From the NCBI RefSeq assembly GCF_006539545.1, contig NZ_BJNF01000020.1, forward strand, positions 1-64,000: 64,000 nt of DNA. The letters run 5' to 3'. The notes below the pieces were generated by a model. It made no database searches. It had not been told where the DNA came from and saw nothing but the letters and a program-made list of their open reading frames with translations. Below are positions 37,357 through 46,318 of this stretch, piece after piece (position 1 is the stretch's first letter; each line of letters opens with the position of its first letter). This DNA comes from Nitrobacter winogradskyi. GTDB taxonomy: Bacteria > Pseudomonadota > Alphaproteobacteria > Rhizobiales > Xanthobacteraceae. The translations under genes and the position numbers were made by a program.

Positions 37357-39624
37357 ATGCGGAGCGCGTCGAGCGGCCCCCGCGTTTTGTTGAGACGCCT
37401 CCGCGAAGTCATGGCGGAGCCGGTCAGCGCGCAGGAGCGTCTCGACAAGATCGTGGTGCTGATCGCCGCCAACATGGTGGCGGAAGTCTGCTCGACCTAT
37501 GTGCTGCGCGTCGACAATACGCTGGAACTCTACGCGACCGAGGGCCTCAATCGCGACGCCGTGCACCGCACCGTGCTGACCGCGCATGAAGGCCTGGTCG
37601 GCCTGGTCGCCAGCGAAGCGACGCCGCTCAACCTGTCGGACGCACGCAGCCACCCGGCATTCTCGTTCCGTCCGGAAACCGGCGAAGAAATCTACAACTC
37701 GTTCCTCGGCGTGCCGATCCTGCGCGCGGGCAATACGCTAGGCGTGCTCGTGGTGCAGAATCGCGCCCGGCGCACCTATGTCGAGGAAGAGGTAGAGGCG
37801 CTTCAGACCACGGCGATGGTCCTCGCCGAGATGATCGCTTCCGGCGAACTGTCCGCGCTCGCGCAGCCCGGTCTCGAACCCGCCGCCCGCCACACCATCC
37901 ACCAGATCGGCTCGATCCTGTCCGACGGCATCGCGCTCGGCCATGTCGTGCTGCACGAACCGCGCATCGTCATCACCAACTACATCGCCGACGATGTGCC
38001 AAGGGAAATCCGGCGGCTGGAAACGGCGCTCTCCAAGCTGCGCACAGATCTCGACCGCCTGCTGGAGCGCGGCGACGTTGCCGAGGGCGGCGAGCATCGC
38101 GACGTGCTCGAAGCCTACCGGATGTTCGCCAACGATCACGGCTGGTCGCACAAGCTGCAGGAGGCGGCCGCGACCGGATTGACCGCCGAGGCCGCCGTCG
38201 AGCGCGTGCAATCCGACACCCGCGCGCGAATGTTGCGCTCGACCGATCCGTATCTGCGCGATCGCCTTCATGACCTTGAGGACCTCGGCCACCGCCTGAT
38301 GCGGCAACTGGTCGGACAGGATCACGCGCCTTCCCGCGAACAGCTCCCGGACAACGCGATCCTGATCGCGCGCGCCATGGGACCGGCGGCCCTGCTGGAC
38401 TATGACCGCAGGCGGCTGCGCGGACTGGTGCTGGAGGAAGGCACGGCGACCTCGCATGTCGCCATCGTCGCGCGCGCGCTAGGCATTCCCGCCGTCGGCG
38501 AGGTGCCGAACGCGGTTGGAATCGCCGATCCCGGCGACGCCATCATCGTCGACGGCACCTCCGGCTCGATTTACCTGCGGCCGTCGCCGGAAATTGAATC
38601 CGCCTATGCCGAGCGCGTGCGCTTTCGCGCCCGGCGGCAGGCGCAGTATATCGCATTGCGCGACAAGCCCTGCGTCACCAGGGACGGCGAGCCGGTCGAT
38701 CTCATGATCAACGCGGGCCTCGTGATCGACCTGCCGCATCTGGAGGACACCAATTGCTCCGGCATCGGCCTATTCCGGACCGAACTGCAATTCATGCTCG
38801 GACAGAGCCTGCCGCGCGCAAGCGAACAGCTGGCGCTGTACCGCAAGGTGCTGGACGCCGCCGGCGACAAGCCGGTGACTTTCCGCACCCTCGATATCGG
38901 CGGCGACAAGGCGCTTCCCTATATGGAAGCGGTGGCTGAGGAAAATCCCGCGCTGGGGTGGCGCGCCATCAGGCTTGGGCTCGATCGTCCCGGCCTGCTG
39001 CGCGGCCAGATCCGCGCGCTGCTGCGCGCCGGAAGCGGCCGCGCGCTACGCATCATGTTCCCTATGATCTCGGAAGTCGCCGAATTCGATCAGGCCAAGG
39101 CCATCGTCGAACGCGAACTCACTTATCTGCGCCAGCATGACCACACGCTGCCGGAGCGGGTGGACATCGGCACCATGGTGGAAGTCCCCTCCCTGTTGTA
39201 CCAGCTCGACGAATTGTTCGCGAAGGTCGATTTCGTCTCCGTCGGATCGAACGACCTGTTTCAATTCATGTTTGCGGTCGATCGCGGCAACAGCAAGGTA
39301 TCGAGCCGTTTCGATACGCTCTCCGCGCCGATGCTGCGGGCGCTGCGCGACATCGTGGTCAAGGCCCGGGCGGCCGGCAGAAGCGCTTCGCTGTGCGGGG
39401 AAATGGCGTCGCAGCCGCTGGGCGCGCTGGCTCTGATCGCGCTCGGCTACCGCTCGCTCTCGCTCTCGGCCACCGCGCACGGTCCCGTCAAGGCCATGAT
39501 CCTTGATCTCGATACGAAAAAGGCCGAGGCGGCCATCCTGCCGTTGCTCGAGGCGCCCTCCGGCAGCATTTCCGTCCGCGACAGGCTCAAGGACTTCGCC
39601 GACGCCGAGGGGCTGTCGCTATGA
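37357..39624 (+). CDS. ptsP: Phosphoenolpyruvate-protein phosphotransferase PtsP (enzyme I-Ntr)
   Basis: A 755-aa first enzyme of the nitrogen-type PTS, passing phosphate from PEP to NPr. An N-terminal GAF domain (about 20-165), the PEP-utiliser N-terminal and swivelling domain with the phospho-His in GTATSHVAIVARALGIP (about 365-380), and the PEP-binding TIM barrel with GIGLFRTELQFM, FRTLDIGGDKALPYM and SLCGEMASQPLGALAL. The ATG follows a purine-rich GGGGGAGGGACCGGG stretch. It precedes prfA by 84 bp. Confidence 0.96.
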   Translation: MRSASSGPRVLLRRLREVMAEPVSAQERLDKIVVLIAANMVAEVCSTYVLRVDNTLELYATEGLNRDAVHRTVLTAHEGLVGLVASEATPLNLSDARSHPAFSFRPETGEEIYNSFLGVPILRAGNTLGVLVVQNRARRTYVEEEVEALQTTAMVLAEMIASGELSALAQPGLEPAARHTIHQIGSILSDGIALGHVVLHEPRIVITNYIADDVPREIRRLETALSKLRTDLDRLLERGDVAEGGEHRDVLEAYRMFANDHGWSHKLQEAAATGLTAEAAVERVQSDTRARMLRSTDPYLRDRLHDLEDLGHRLMRQLVGQDHAPSREQLPDNAILIARAMGPAALLDYDRRRLRGLVLEEGTATSHVAIVARALGIPAVGEVPNAVGIADPGDAIIVDGTSGSIYLRPSPEIESAYAERVRFRARRQAQYIALRDKPCVTRDGEPVDLMINAGLVIDLPHLEDTNCSGIGLFRTELQFMLGQSLPRASEQLALYRKVLDAAGDKPVTFRTLDIGGDKALPYMEAVAEENPALGWRAIRLGLDRPGLLRGQIRALLRAGSGRALRIMFPMISEVAEFDQAKAIVERELTYLRQHDHTLPERVDIGTMVEVPSLLYQLDELFAKVDFVSVGSNDLFQFMFAVDRGNSKVSSRFDTLSAPMLRALRDIVVKARAAGRSASLCGEMASQPLGALALIALGYRSLSLSATAHGPVKAMILDLDTKKAEAAILPLLEAPSGSISVRDRLKDFADAEGLSL

Positions 39625-39664
39625 GCATGCGCTTATCGCCTTATCTCCGTCCGCAACGAACACG

Positions 39665-39697
39665 GATTTACCCCCTCCCCCGGCGGGAGCGGGCAAG
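39665..39697. repeat. R3-type GC-rich hairpin between ptsP and prfA
   Basis: CCCCCTCCCCCGGCGGGAGCGGG folds into a stem of CCCCTCCC against GGGAGCGGG. It belongs to the same loose family as the hairpins in the cobS-cobT spacer, before prmC and inside hrpB. Confidence 0.5.
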
Positions 39698-39708
39698 AAG
39701 ACAGTCTG

Positions 39709-40785
39709 ATGCTGCCTGAAGCCAAACTCGACCTGCTGCTGGCCCGCCATGCCGCGCTCGAAAGCGAGCTGCTGAGCCATGTCAGCGCTGACCGTTACGT
39801 CCAGATGACGCGCGAGTTGGCCGAACTCAATCCCATCGTGGATGCCGTGAAGAACTGGCGCGCTGTCACGGCTGAAATCGCGGGGATCGACGCCATGATC
39901 GCCGATCCCGCCACGGACGCCGAGATGCGCGCGATGGCGGAGGCCGAGCGCCCGGCGCTGGAGGCGCGCAACGACGAACTCATGCAGAATATCCGGGTCG
40001 CGCTGCTGCCTAAGGATGCGATGGACGAACGCAACGTGATGCTCGAAGTCCGCGCCGGCACCGGCGGCGACGAGGCGTCGTTGTTCGCGGGCGATCTGTT
40101 TCGGATGTATGAGCGCTTCGCCGCCTTGCAGGGATGGAAGGTGGAGGTGATCTCGGCCAGCGAGGGCACCATGGGCGGCTACAAGGAGATCGTCGCCCAG
40201 GTGCAGGGACGCGGCGCCTACGCCAAGATGAAGTTCGAATCCGGCGTGCATCGGGTGCAGCGCGTGCCGGATACCGAAGCGCAGGGACGCGTTCATACCT
40301 CGGCGGCCACGGTGGCCGTGCTGCCGGAGGCCGAAGAGGTCGATGTGGATATCAAGCCCGATGACCTGCGCATCGAAACCATGCGCGCCCAGGGCGCGGG
40401 AGGCCAGCACGTCAACAAGACGGAATCGGCGATCCGCATCACCCACATCCCGACCGGCATCGTCGTCAACATGCAGGACAGCCGTTCGCAGCATAAGAAC
40501 CGCGCCTCTGCGATGAATATCCTGCGCTCCCGCATCTACGACGCCGAGCGGCAGCGCATCAATGCCGCGCGCTCGGCCGACCGTAAGGATCAGGTCGGAT
40601 CGGGCGACCGTTCCGAGCGCATCCGCACCTACAATTTTCCGCAAGGCCGCGTCACGGATCACCGCATCAACCTGACGCTTTACAAGCTGCCGCAGGTGGT
40701 CGCCGGCGACGCGCTGCACGAACTGATCGACGCCCTGACCACGGAGCATCAGGCCGCGCAGCTCGCAGCCGAAGGCGGCAAGTGA
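39709..40785 (+). CDS. prfA: Peptide chain release factor 1
   Basis: Reads UAA and UAG and triggers peptidyl-tRNA hydrolysis. 358 aa, standard length. The GGQ motif that PrmC methylates is in [12 protein letters not shown] at residues 231-233. Other motifs: [20 protein letters not shown] and [15 protein letters not shown]. It is followed 74 bp later by prmC, its methyltransferase gene. Confidence 0.98.
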   Translation: MLPEAKLDLLLARHAALESELLSHVSADRYVQMTRELAELNPIVDAVKNWRAVTAEIAGIDAMIADPATDAEMRAMAEAERPALEARNDELMQNIRVALLPKDAMDERNVMLEVRAGTGGDEASLFAGDLFRMYERFAALQGWKVEVISASEGTMGGYKEIVAQVQGRGAYAKMKFESGVHRVQRVPDTEAQGRVHTSAATVAVLPEAEEVDVDIKPDDLRIETMRAQGAGGQHVNKTESAIRITHIPTGIVVNMQDSRSQHKNRASAMNILRSRIYDAERQRINAARSADRKDQVGSGDRSERIRTYNFPQGRVTDHRINLTLYKLPQVVAGDALHELIDALTTEHQAAQLAAEGGK

Positions 40786-40819
40786 CTGACGCCAAAGCCT
40801 CATCCCGGTGAACGTCTTT

Positions 40820-40849
40820 ACTCCCTCTCCCGCAAGGGAGAAGGAAAGG
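40820..40849. repeat. R3-type hairpin before prmC
   Basis: CTCCCTCTCCCGCAAGGGAG with following AAGG folds into an imperfect stem (CCTCTCCC with GGGAGAAGG). It lies 11 bp before the prmC GTG, so the right arm (GGGAGAAGGAAAGGA) also contains its ribosome site. It could therefore hide that site in the mRNA. Confidence 0.5.
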
Positions 40850-40859
40850 AATCAACCCT

Positions 40860-41756
40860 GTGGCCGACTCATTCGCCGCACAGACAATAGAGAGCATCCG
40901 CCGCGCGCTGACGGCGCGCTTTGAAGCCGCCGGAATCGACAGCGCCGCGCTCGAAGCCCGCATACTCACCGGCACGGTGCTGGGCCTCGATTTGACCGGT
41001 CTGATCGCGCAAGGCTTGCAACAACTCGGCGAGGATGACGCGGCGCGCCTTGATGCCTTGGCGCAACGCCGGCTTGCGGGCGAGCCCCTGGCGCGCATTC
41101 TTGGAACGAAGGAGTTCTGGGGACTGCCACTGAAGTTGTCGGCGGATACGCTGGTGCCGCGGGCCGACACCGAAACCGTGGTCGAGGCCGCGCTCGGCGT
41201 CCTCCGCGCTGAAGGCAGGATGCAGGAGCCGCTTCGCATCGCGGATCTCGGCACCGGCAGCGGCGCGATCCTGCTGGCGTTGCTGACCGAATTGTCGGCG
41301 GCCGCCGGCGTCGGCACGGACCTCAGCGCAGCGGCGCTAGACACGGCCAGAGCCAATGCGCGAAGCGCCGGCCTCGCGGCGCGCGCGCAATTCCTGGTCA
41401 GCGATTATGCGGATGGTCTGTCAGGCCCATTCGACCTGATCGTCTCGAACCCGCCCTACATCCGCTCAGCCGACATCCCGATGCTGGCGCCGGAGGTGCG
41501 CGATCACGATCCGCATCTTGCACTGGACGGCGGCCTCGACGGGCTCGACGCCTATCACCGGATCGCGCCGCAGGCGGCGGCGCTGCTTGCGGACGGCGGC
41601 CTCCTGGTGCTGGAGATCGGGCAAGGCCAGGGCGGCGCCGTCAGCCGGCTGGTGACCGCCGCGGGATTAACGGTCATGGGATCTGTGAGGGCTGACCTCG
41701 CGGGTATCGGCCGCGCCGTCGTGGCCGGCAAGACTGCCCTTGGAAAGCCGGATTGA
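40860..41756 (+). CDS. prmC: Release factor glutamine methyltransferase PrmC
   Basis: Methylates the glutamine of the GGQ motif in release factors. 298 aa, GTG start preceded by AAGGAAAGGA. SAM motif I is IADLGTGSGAILLALL; the catalytic NPPY is in LIVSNPPYIRSADI. The N-terminal helical substrate domain (about 1-75) is present. It lies directly after prfA, as in many bacteria. Confidence 0.96.
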   Translation: MADSFAAQTIESIRRALTARFEAAGIDSAALEARILTGTVLGLDLTGLIAQGLQQLGEDDAARLDALAQRRLAGEPLARILGTKEFWGLPLKLSADTLVPRADTETVVEAALGVLRAEGRMQEPLRIADLGTGSGAILLALLTELSAAAGVGTDLSAAALDTARANARSAGLAARAQFLVSDYADGLSGPFDLIVSNPPYIRSADIPMLAPEVRDHDPHLALDGGLDGLDAYHRIAPQAAALLADGGLLVLEIGQGQGGAVSRLVTAAGLTVMGSVRADLAGIGRAVVAGKTALGKPD

Positions 41757-41781
41757 GCCCCAAAAAAACCACTTGGAATAT

Positions 41782-41930
41782 CCCTCGGGAGCGATTACGT
41801 TTTATGCACAACCATCGGTCCCGGGTTTGGCCCCGCAGCCTTGCTGCAGGTGAGTCGGGTTCTCGGACGAGAACCGACCCGGGTGAACGGTCCCTTGAAG
41901 GCAGGTCATATCGAGCGCGATGGCCGAGAG
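41782..41930 (+). ncRNA. Candidate structured RNA downstream of prmC
   Basis: A non-coding stretch with nested complementary arms: CTCGG (41784-41788) with CCGAG (41924-41928), CCATCG (41812-41817) with CGATGG (41918-41923), CCCGGGT (41820-41826) with ACCCGGG (41877-41883), and two inner hairpins GCAGC/GCTGC (41835-41847) and GGTTCTC/GAGAACC (41858-41875). Such nesting over 150 bases is unlikely by chance. The strand is a guess from arm order. It might be a trans-acting small RNA or a 6S-like RNA; I could not identify the family. No protein-like frame is present. Confidence 0.4.
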
Positions 41931-42115
41931 CTGCGCCGCTTGCGACCGCGAAGCGAACGAAAGCCTGATACTGCGCTTGAGGACTCACGCAAGAAAACCT
42001 GAGTTTGATGTCTCTAGCTGAATGATCTGGCCGGGCTGGCGCCATGCGCCCGCCGGCGACCCCGGGAACGCGTCTTTAACTATGGAAATGAATGGCGCCG
42101 ATGCGCGCTTGGCCG
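41931..42115. other. Remainder of prmC-DUF4167 spacer
   Basis: This stretch lies between the candidate RNA and an R1 element. I saw nothing further in it. Confidence 0.3.
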
Positions 42116-42250
42116 GGAGCGTTGTCGAGCGAAGTACGCCCTCGGGCTTATCCCAGGGATGGATACCAGTTCGCGTGAAGAAAGCGCGTCAGATCAAGGT
42201 CCGAGAGTAAGAGTGTCGCTTCTGAATTCTGTTCAAAAGCGGAAGCTCTG
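42116..42250 (+). repeat. R1 composite repeat, long form
   Basis: GAGCGTTGTCGAGCGAAGTA, inner stem CCTCGGG/CCCAGGG, ACCAGTTCGCGTGAAG, AAAGCGCGTC, then a decayed hairpin module TCGCTTCTGAATTC..CAAAAGCGG closed by GCTCTGG. It is joined directly to an R2 element, the same order as near secA but in the opposite orientation. Confidence 0.85.
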
Positions 42251-42349
42251 GAGCATGATCGCGGAAAGTGAAAACGGGTTTTCGGAAAAAATCATGCTCA
42301 AACAGAAAGATAAGCGACGAGTCTGATTTAACGCGGTTGAATCAAACTC
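42251..42349 (+). repeat. R2 palindromic repeat
   Basis: GAGCATGATCGCGGAAAG, then ACGGGTTTTCGGAAAAAATC and ATGCTC give nested inverted repeats; AAACAGAAAGATAAGCGACG follows, then a hairpin GAGTCTGATTTAAC/GTTGAATCAAACTC. It is about 75 bp upstream of the DUF4167 start. Confidence 0.85.
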
Positions 42350-42423
42350 GAGGGGTGTCGTGGGCGGAAATTTTCGCCAGAACGACAAGCGAGAACTTCA
42401 AGGCTGATAACCGAAGGCGGGAC

Positions 42424-43128
42424 ATGAGAAACGGTCAGAACAACAACAAGCGGATGCGCAACCGGAATAATAATAACAATAACAATAACAACCGGCGCGG
42501 CCAGAACCCGATGACGCGGGTGTTCGAATCCAATGGTCCCGACATCAAGATCCGCGGCACGGCCTCTCACGTCGCCGAAAAATACCTCCAGCTCGCCCGC
42601 GATGCTCGCTCATCCGGCGATCCCGTGGCCGCCGAAAACTACTATCAGCACGCGGAGCATTATTTTCGGCTGATCGCCGCGGCGCAGGAACAGTTCCGCC
42701 AGAGCCAGCCGCAACAACAGCCGCGGATCGACGTCGAAGCCACGGATGAGGCGGGTGAGGACGACAGCGAGAACTTCTCGAATTTTGGAGCGGAGCCGGG
42801 ATTCGTCCCGGTTCAGCAACCGCGCGACCACCATCAACGCGAGGCGCAACCCTACCAGCGCGATCAGCAGCAGCCCCGGGAATACCGTCAGCCGCAGCCG
42901 GCGTTACAGCCCGCCGACAATGGCGGCGTCGACCGCCTCCCGTCCTTCATCACGGGATCGCAGCCGCAGTTGAACGGCGGCGGCAGGTCGGAAAGCAACG
43001 GCCATCAGGGCGGCGAGCGCAGCGACCGCTTCCCGCCACGCCGCCGCCGCCGCCCGCATGGCCCGCGTCCTGAAAGCATGGCGCAGCCGCCGGCTCCGAG
43101 CGAGGACTTCAATCCCGGCAACGAGTAG
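42424..43128 (+). CDS. DUF4167 domain-containing protein
   Basis: A 234-aa protein with a polar N-terminus (MRNGQNNNKRMRNRN, then a run of nine Asn), the conserved DUF4167 core at about 28-85 (ESNGPDIKIRGTASHVAEKY, DARSSGDPVAAENYYQHAEH, YFRLIAAAQEQ) and a long Gln/Pro/Arg-rich tail. Likely RNA- or nucleoid-associated by composition; function unknown. The poly-Asn tract is coded by AAT/AAC repeats prone to slippage. The upstream frame to 42268 runs through R2 and is rejected. Confidence 0.9.
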   Translation: MRNGQNNNKRMRNRNNNNNNNNNRRGQNPMTRVFESNGPDIKIRGTASHVAEKYLQLARDARSSGDPVAAENYYQHAEHYFRLIAAAQEQFRQSQPQQQPRIDVEATDEAGEDDSENFSNFGAEPGFVPVQQPRDHHQREAQPYQRDQQQPREYRQPQPALQPADNGGVDRLPSFITGSQPQLNGGGRSESNGHQGGERSDRFPPRRRRRPHGPRPESMAQPPAPSEDFNPGNE

Positions 43129-43175
43129 CCCCTCACTTCGTCCTTCCTTCGCGGGTGAAAACACCGATCCTGATT

Positions 43176-43916
43176 TCACTCCTCGGCGTTATAGGAGGAC
43201 GGTGCGAGCGTGGGCTGCAATACCGGGATCAGCCGGCTGTGCTCCCGCTTCGCGGCAATGGGCCGATAAACCTGCTTGGTGGCCTCGACGAGGTGAACGC
43301 CCGCGAACGGCAGGGACAGCGCCGCGCCGATACGCTCCCAAACAGCGGCGGAGCGCAGGAACCAGCCACCATTGATCGGCGGCACGAACAGCGCCTCGCC
43401 CCAGGCGGACGGGGTGAACCATGTCTGCCGCAGCAGTTGAGTGATCTGGGAGCGTGAGTAAGGCTGGCCGTGGCCGAACGGCGTTACATCGGTTCGGGTC
43501 CAGATGCCGCGGCGATTGGGAACGATCACCATCATCCGGCCCGATGGCGAGAGAACGCGCCACACCTCGCGCAACAGACTTTCCGGATCGTCCGACATCT
43601 CCAGCGCATGAACCAGCAGGATCCGGTCTGCAACCGCATCCCGCAGCGGCAATGAAAATTCGTCGACCAGCGTCGCCAGCGCCGGCCTCGCGGTCGGCCA
43701 TTTCAGGACCCCCTGAGCCGCCGGCATCAAGGCGATACAACGCTCGCACTCCTCGCGGAACAGACCGAGGTAAGGGGTCGGATAGCCAAGGCCGGCGACG
43801 CACTGCCCCTTCATGTTCGGCCAGTGCGCATGAATGGCGCGACTGATCAGCCGCCGGGCCACGACGCCGAGACGCTGCGAGTAGAAGTCACGAAGGTCGA
43901 TGACGTCGATCGCCAT
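43176..43916 (-). CDS. SAM-dependent methyltransferase
   Basis: A 246-aa class I methyltransferase: MAIDVIDLRDFYSQRLGVVA, a weak motif I (VAGLGYPTPYLGLF), RILLVHALEMSDDPESLLRE and WRVLSPSGRMMVIVPNRRG. This type is usually encoded next to gloB in Rhizobiales; its substrate is unknown. A GTG two codons upstream is an alternative start. It is divergent from gloB and convergent with the DUF4167 gene. Confidence 0.9.
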   Translation of the reverse strand: MAIDVIDLRDFYSQRLGVVARRLISRAIHAHWPNMKGQCVAGLGYPTPYLGLFREECERCIALMPAAQGVLKWPTARPALATLVDEFSLPLRDAVADRILLVHALEMSDDPESLLREVWRVLSPSGRMMVIVPNRRGIWTRTDVTPFGHGQPYSRSQITQLLRQTWFTPSAWGEALFVPPINGGWFLRSAAVWERIGAALSLPFAGVHLVEATKQVYRPIAAKREHSRLIPVLQPTLAPSSYNAEE

Positions 43917-44022
43917 GTCCACAATCTACCATGTCGCCGGCAACTCAGGCACCCCTGCCCGGCCTGATTTGCGCCATCGTAACCGGCGTTAACGGCTTGT
44001 TTCACCACGAAATCGCCTATGC

Positions 44023-44097
44023 TATAGCGATTCCGAGCGAGGATATCCTCGGGGCCTTCCGGAGAATCGCGGGCGTCTGCGGCAGGATAACGCGTCA
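44023..44097 (+). repeat. Degenerate R1 repeat
   Basis: TATAGCGATTCCGAGCGAGG, ATCCTCGGGG, then GGATAACGCGTCAG keep the ends and half the inner stem of R1, with many substitutions. It lies in the methyltransferase-gloB divergent spacer. An upstream open frame of the gloB strand runs through it. Confidence 0.6.
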
Positions 44098-44245
44098 GAC
44101 AAAGCCCGGACCGGCTCGATTCCGTCAAAGCCGGAGAGTTTCTAATCTTTGTTTCCCGGGGGTTCGCGTCATTTTTCCCGCAAGGTCCGACCAGCGAACT
44201 TCGCAGCCGGGACACTCGCGCCGACCCCGGACCCACGGAGACGAC

Positions 44246-45013
44246 ATGACCGCCGATATCCGCCTGTTCACCTGCCTCACCGATAATTTCGGCGCCCTGA
44301 TTCACGATCCCGCAACCGGCGCGACCGCCGCGATCGACGCGCCCGAGGCCGAGCCGATCATCCAGGCGCTGGATCGCGAAGGCTGGGTGCTGACCGACAT
44401 TCTGATCACCCATCATCACAGCGATCATGTCGGCGGCGTGGCGGGACTGAAACAGAAGTACACCTGCCGGGTGGTCGCGCCGCATGACAAAAGCGCCGAG
44501 ATCGCCAACGTCGACCTGCGGGTTGGCCAGGGCGACATCATCAAGGTTGGAACGCTGCTGGGACGCGTGCTGGAAACGCCCGGGCACACGCTGGACCACG
44601 TCAGTTACGTGTTCGACGATGAGAAAGTGGTATTCGCCGCCGATACCCTGTTCTCGATCGGCTGCGGACGGGTGTTCGAGGGCACCTATCCGATGATGTG
44701 GGACTCGCTCTTGAAGCTGCGCGCGCTGCCGGACAGTTTCCGGCTCTATTGCGGCCACGAGTATACCGACTCAAACATAAAATTCGCCCTGACCATCGAG
44801 CCCAACAATCCGGTTCTCAAGGCGCGCGCCGAGGAGGTGACGCGGCTGCGCGCCGAAGGCAAGCCGACGGTGCCGACCCTGATGGGCGAGGAGAAGAAAG
44901 CCAACGTCTTCCTGCGCGCCGACGATCCGGCGGTGGCGGCCGGGGTTCACATGAAAGGAGCCAGCGGGGTCGAGGTTTTCGCCGAGCTGCGCGAACGCAA
45001 GAACAAGTCGTGA
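44246..45013 (+). CDS. gloB: Hydroxyacylglutathione hydrolase (glyoxalase II)
   Basis: Hydrolyses S-lactoylglutathione in methylglyoxal detoxification. 255 aa; the metal-binding THHHSDH is at 55-61, further His ligands are in ETPGHTLDHVSYV and YCGHEYTDSN. GGAG lies five bases before the ATG. A cupin gene follows after 15 bp and is probably cotranscribed. Confidence 0.96.
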   Translation: MTADIRLFTCLTDNFGALIHDPATGATAAIDAPEAEPIIQALDREGWVLTDILITHHHSDHVGGVAGLKQKYTCRVVAPHDKSAEIANVDLRVGQGDIIKVGTLLGRVLETPGHTLDHVSYVFDDEKVVFAADTLFSIGCGRVFEGTYPMMWDSLLKLRALPDSFRLYCGHEYTDSNIKFALTIEPNNPVLKARAEEVTRLRAEGKPTVPTLMGEEKKANVFLRADDPAVAAGVHMKGASGVEVFAELRERKNKS

Positions 45014-45028
45014 GTTGACGGCACGCTG

Positions 45029-45436
45029 ATGGACATGGCGCTTTCCGCAACCGACATCATCGAACGGCTTGATCTTCAGCCGCACCCGGAAGGCGGCCAC
45101 TATCGAGAGACGTTCCGCGACACCCGTACCGACGGGCATGGCCGCGCCGCGTCCACCGCGATCTACTTTCTTCTGGCGCGCGGTGAGCGTTCGCAACGGC
45201 ATCGCATCGACGCGGTAGAGGTCTGGCACTATTATGCCGGCAGTCCGCTGCTGCTGCGAATCGAAGACGGCGCCCTCACGCGCACCCTGCGTCTCGGCGC
45301 GGATCTCGCGGCGGGCGAAACACCGCAGGCGCTGGTACCCGCTTTTGCCTGGCAGAGTGCGGAAAGCACGGGTGACTGGACGTTGGTGGGGTGCACGGTT
45401 GCGCCGGGGTTCGAATTTTCCGGCTTTGAATTGTAG
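45029..45436 (+). CDS. Cupin_5 (DUF985) domain protein
   Basis: A 135-aa single-domain cupin: LDLQPHPEGGHYRETFRD, STAIYFLLARGERSQRHRI, DAVEVWHYYAGSPLLLRI, LVGCTVAPGFEFSGFEL. The family is of unknown function, possibly a sugar or small-molecule isomerase-like enzyme. It follows gloB closely. Its stop codon TAG is the first three bases of the TAGAGC border of an R1 element. Confidence 0.92.
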   Translation: MDMALSATDIIERLDLQPHPEGGHYRETFRDTRTDGHGRAASTAIYFLLARGERSQRHRIDAVEVWHYYAGSPLLLRIEDGALTRTLRLGADLAAGETPQALVPAFAWQSAESTGDWTLVGCTVAPGFEFSGFEL

Positions 45437-45566
45437 AGCGTTTTCAAGCGAAGCATGTCCGCGGGACTGAGCCCTAAGGATGGACACCGGTTCGCGTGAA
45501 GAAAACGTGTCAAAACAACAATCTTGAGCCTCGCTCCGGATTCAATCAGAAGCGATAATGCTCTAG
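45434..45566 (+). repeat. R1 composite repeat, long form
   Basis: TAGAGCGTTTTCAAGCGAAG, an eroded inner stem, ACACCGGTTCGCGTGAAG, AAAACGTGTCAAAACAACAA, then GCTCCGGATT/AATCAGAAGC and GCTCTAG. It overlaps the cupin stop, and its other end CTCTAG touches the recR stop (CTA at 45563-45565), so it fills the whole convergent gap. Confidence 0.9.
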
Positions 45567-46168
45567 AACAGCGTGCGCTGCCGCATCGCGGCCGACAGCG
45601 TCCCTTCATCGAGATAATCCAGTTCGCCTCCGACCGGAACGCCGTGGGCAAGCCGCGTGACCTTCACGTTGGCTTCGCCCAGCAGGTCGGTGATGTAGTG
45701 CGCGGTGGTCTGGCCGTCGACTGTTGCATTCAGCGCAAGCACGATTTCCGTCACGCGCGAATCGTGCGCCCGCGCCACCAGCGCATCGATGGTGAGATCC
45801 TGCGGGCCGACGCCATCGAGCGGTGACAGCGTCGCGCCAAGCACATGATAGAATCCATTGGTGGCGCCGGCGCGCTCCAGCGCCCAGAGGTCCGCCACAT
45901 CGGCCACCACGACGATGATAGACGGATCGCGTCGGACATCCGTGCATATCGTGCATGGGCTGCGGGTGTCGATGTTACCGCAGGTTTCGCAAACCCTGAT
46001 CCTGTCGATCGCAACTTGCAGCGCGCTTGCCAGAGGCGCCATCAACGCCTCGCGCTTCTTGATCAGATGCAGCGCGGCCCGCCGCGCCGAGCGCGGACCA
46101 AGCCCCGGCAGCCGCGCAAGCAACTGGATCAACCGCTCGATCTCGGGTCCGGTGACGGCGGTCGGCAT
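45563..46168 (-). CDS. recR: Recombination mediator RecR
   Basis: Acts with RecO/RecF to load RecA at gaps. 201 aa: an N-terminal helix-hairpin-helix ([19 protein letters not shown]), a C4 zinc finger [16 protein letters not shown] (last pair CTIC), and a Toprim domain with [17 protein letters not shown]. It is the last gene of the dnaX-ybaB-recR group, with a repeat remnant in the ybaB-recR gap. Confidence 0.96.
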   Translation of the reverse strand: MPTAVTGPEIERLIQLLARLPGLGPRSARRAALHLIKKREALMAPLASALQVAIDRIRVCETCGNIDTRSPCTICTDVRRDPSIIVVVADVADLWALERAGATNGFYHVLGATLSPLDGVGPQDLTIDALVARAHDSRVTEIVLALNATVDGQTTAHYITDLLGEANVKVTRLAHGVPVGGELDYLDEGTLSAAMRQRTLF

Positions 46169-46241
46169 CTTCTCGTGTCCCGAATTCGAAGTTCGCCAAA
46201 CTGCGCTGCGCCCCTTCGCGAACTTCGATTCGAAAGGACGC

Positions 46242-46316
46242 CAGAGCCTTCCCGCGTCTGACGCGATCAGAAGCGAGGCTCACAGATTCTGACCTGACGC
46301 GTTTTCCTCACGCGCG
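46242..46316 (-). repeat. R1 composite repeat, degenerate
   Basis: AGAGCCTTCCCGCGTCTGACGC, then GATCAGAAGCGAGGCTC (decayed hairpin module), then GACGCGTTTTCCTCACGCG, the right end of reverse R1. It lies between the ybaB stop and the recR start, inside the presumed operon. Confidence 0.65.
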
Positions 46317-46318
46317 GA

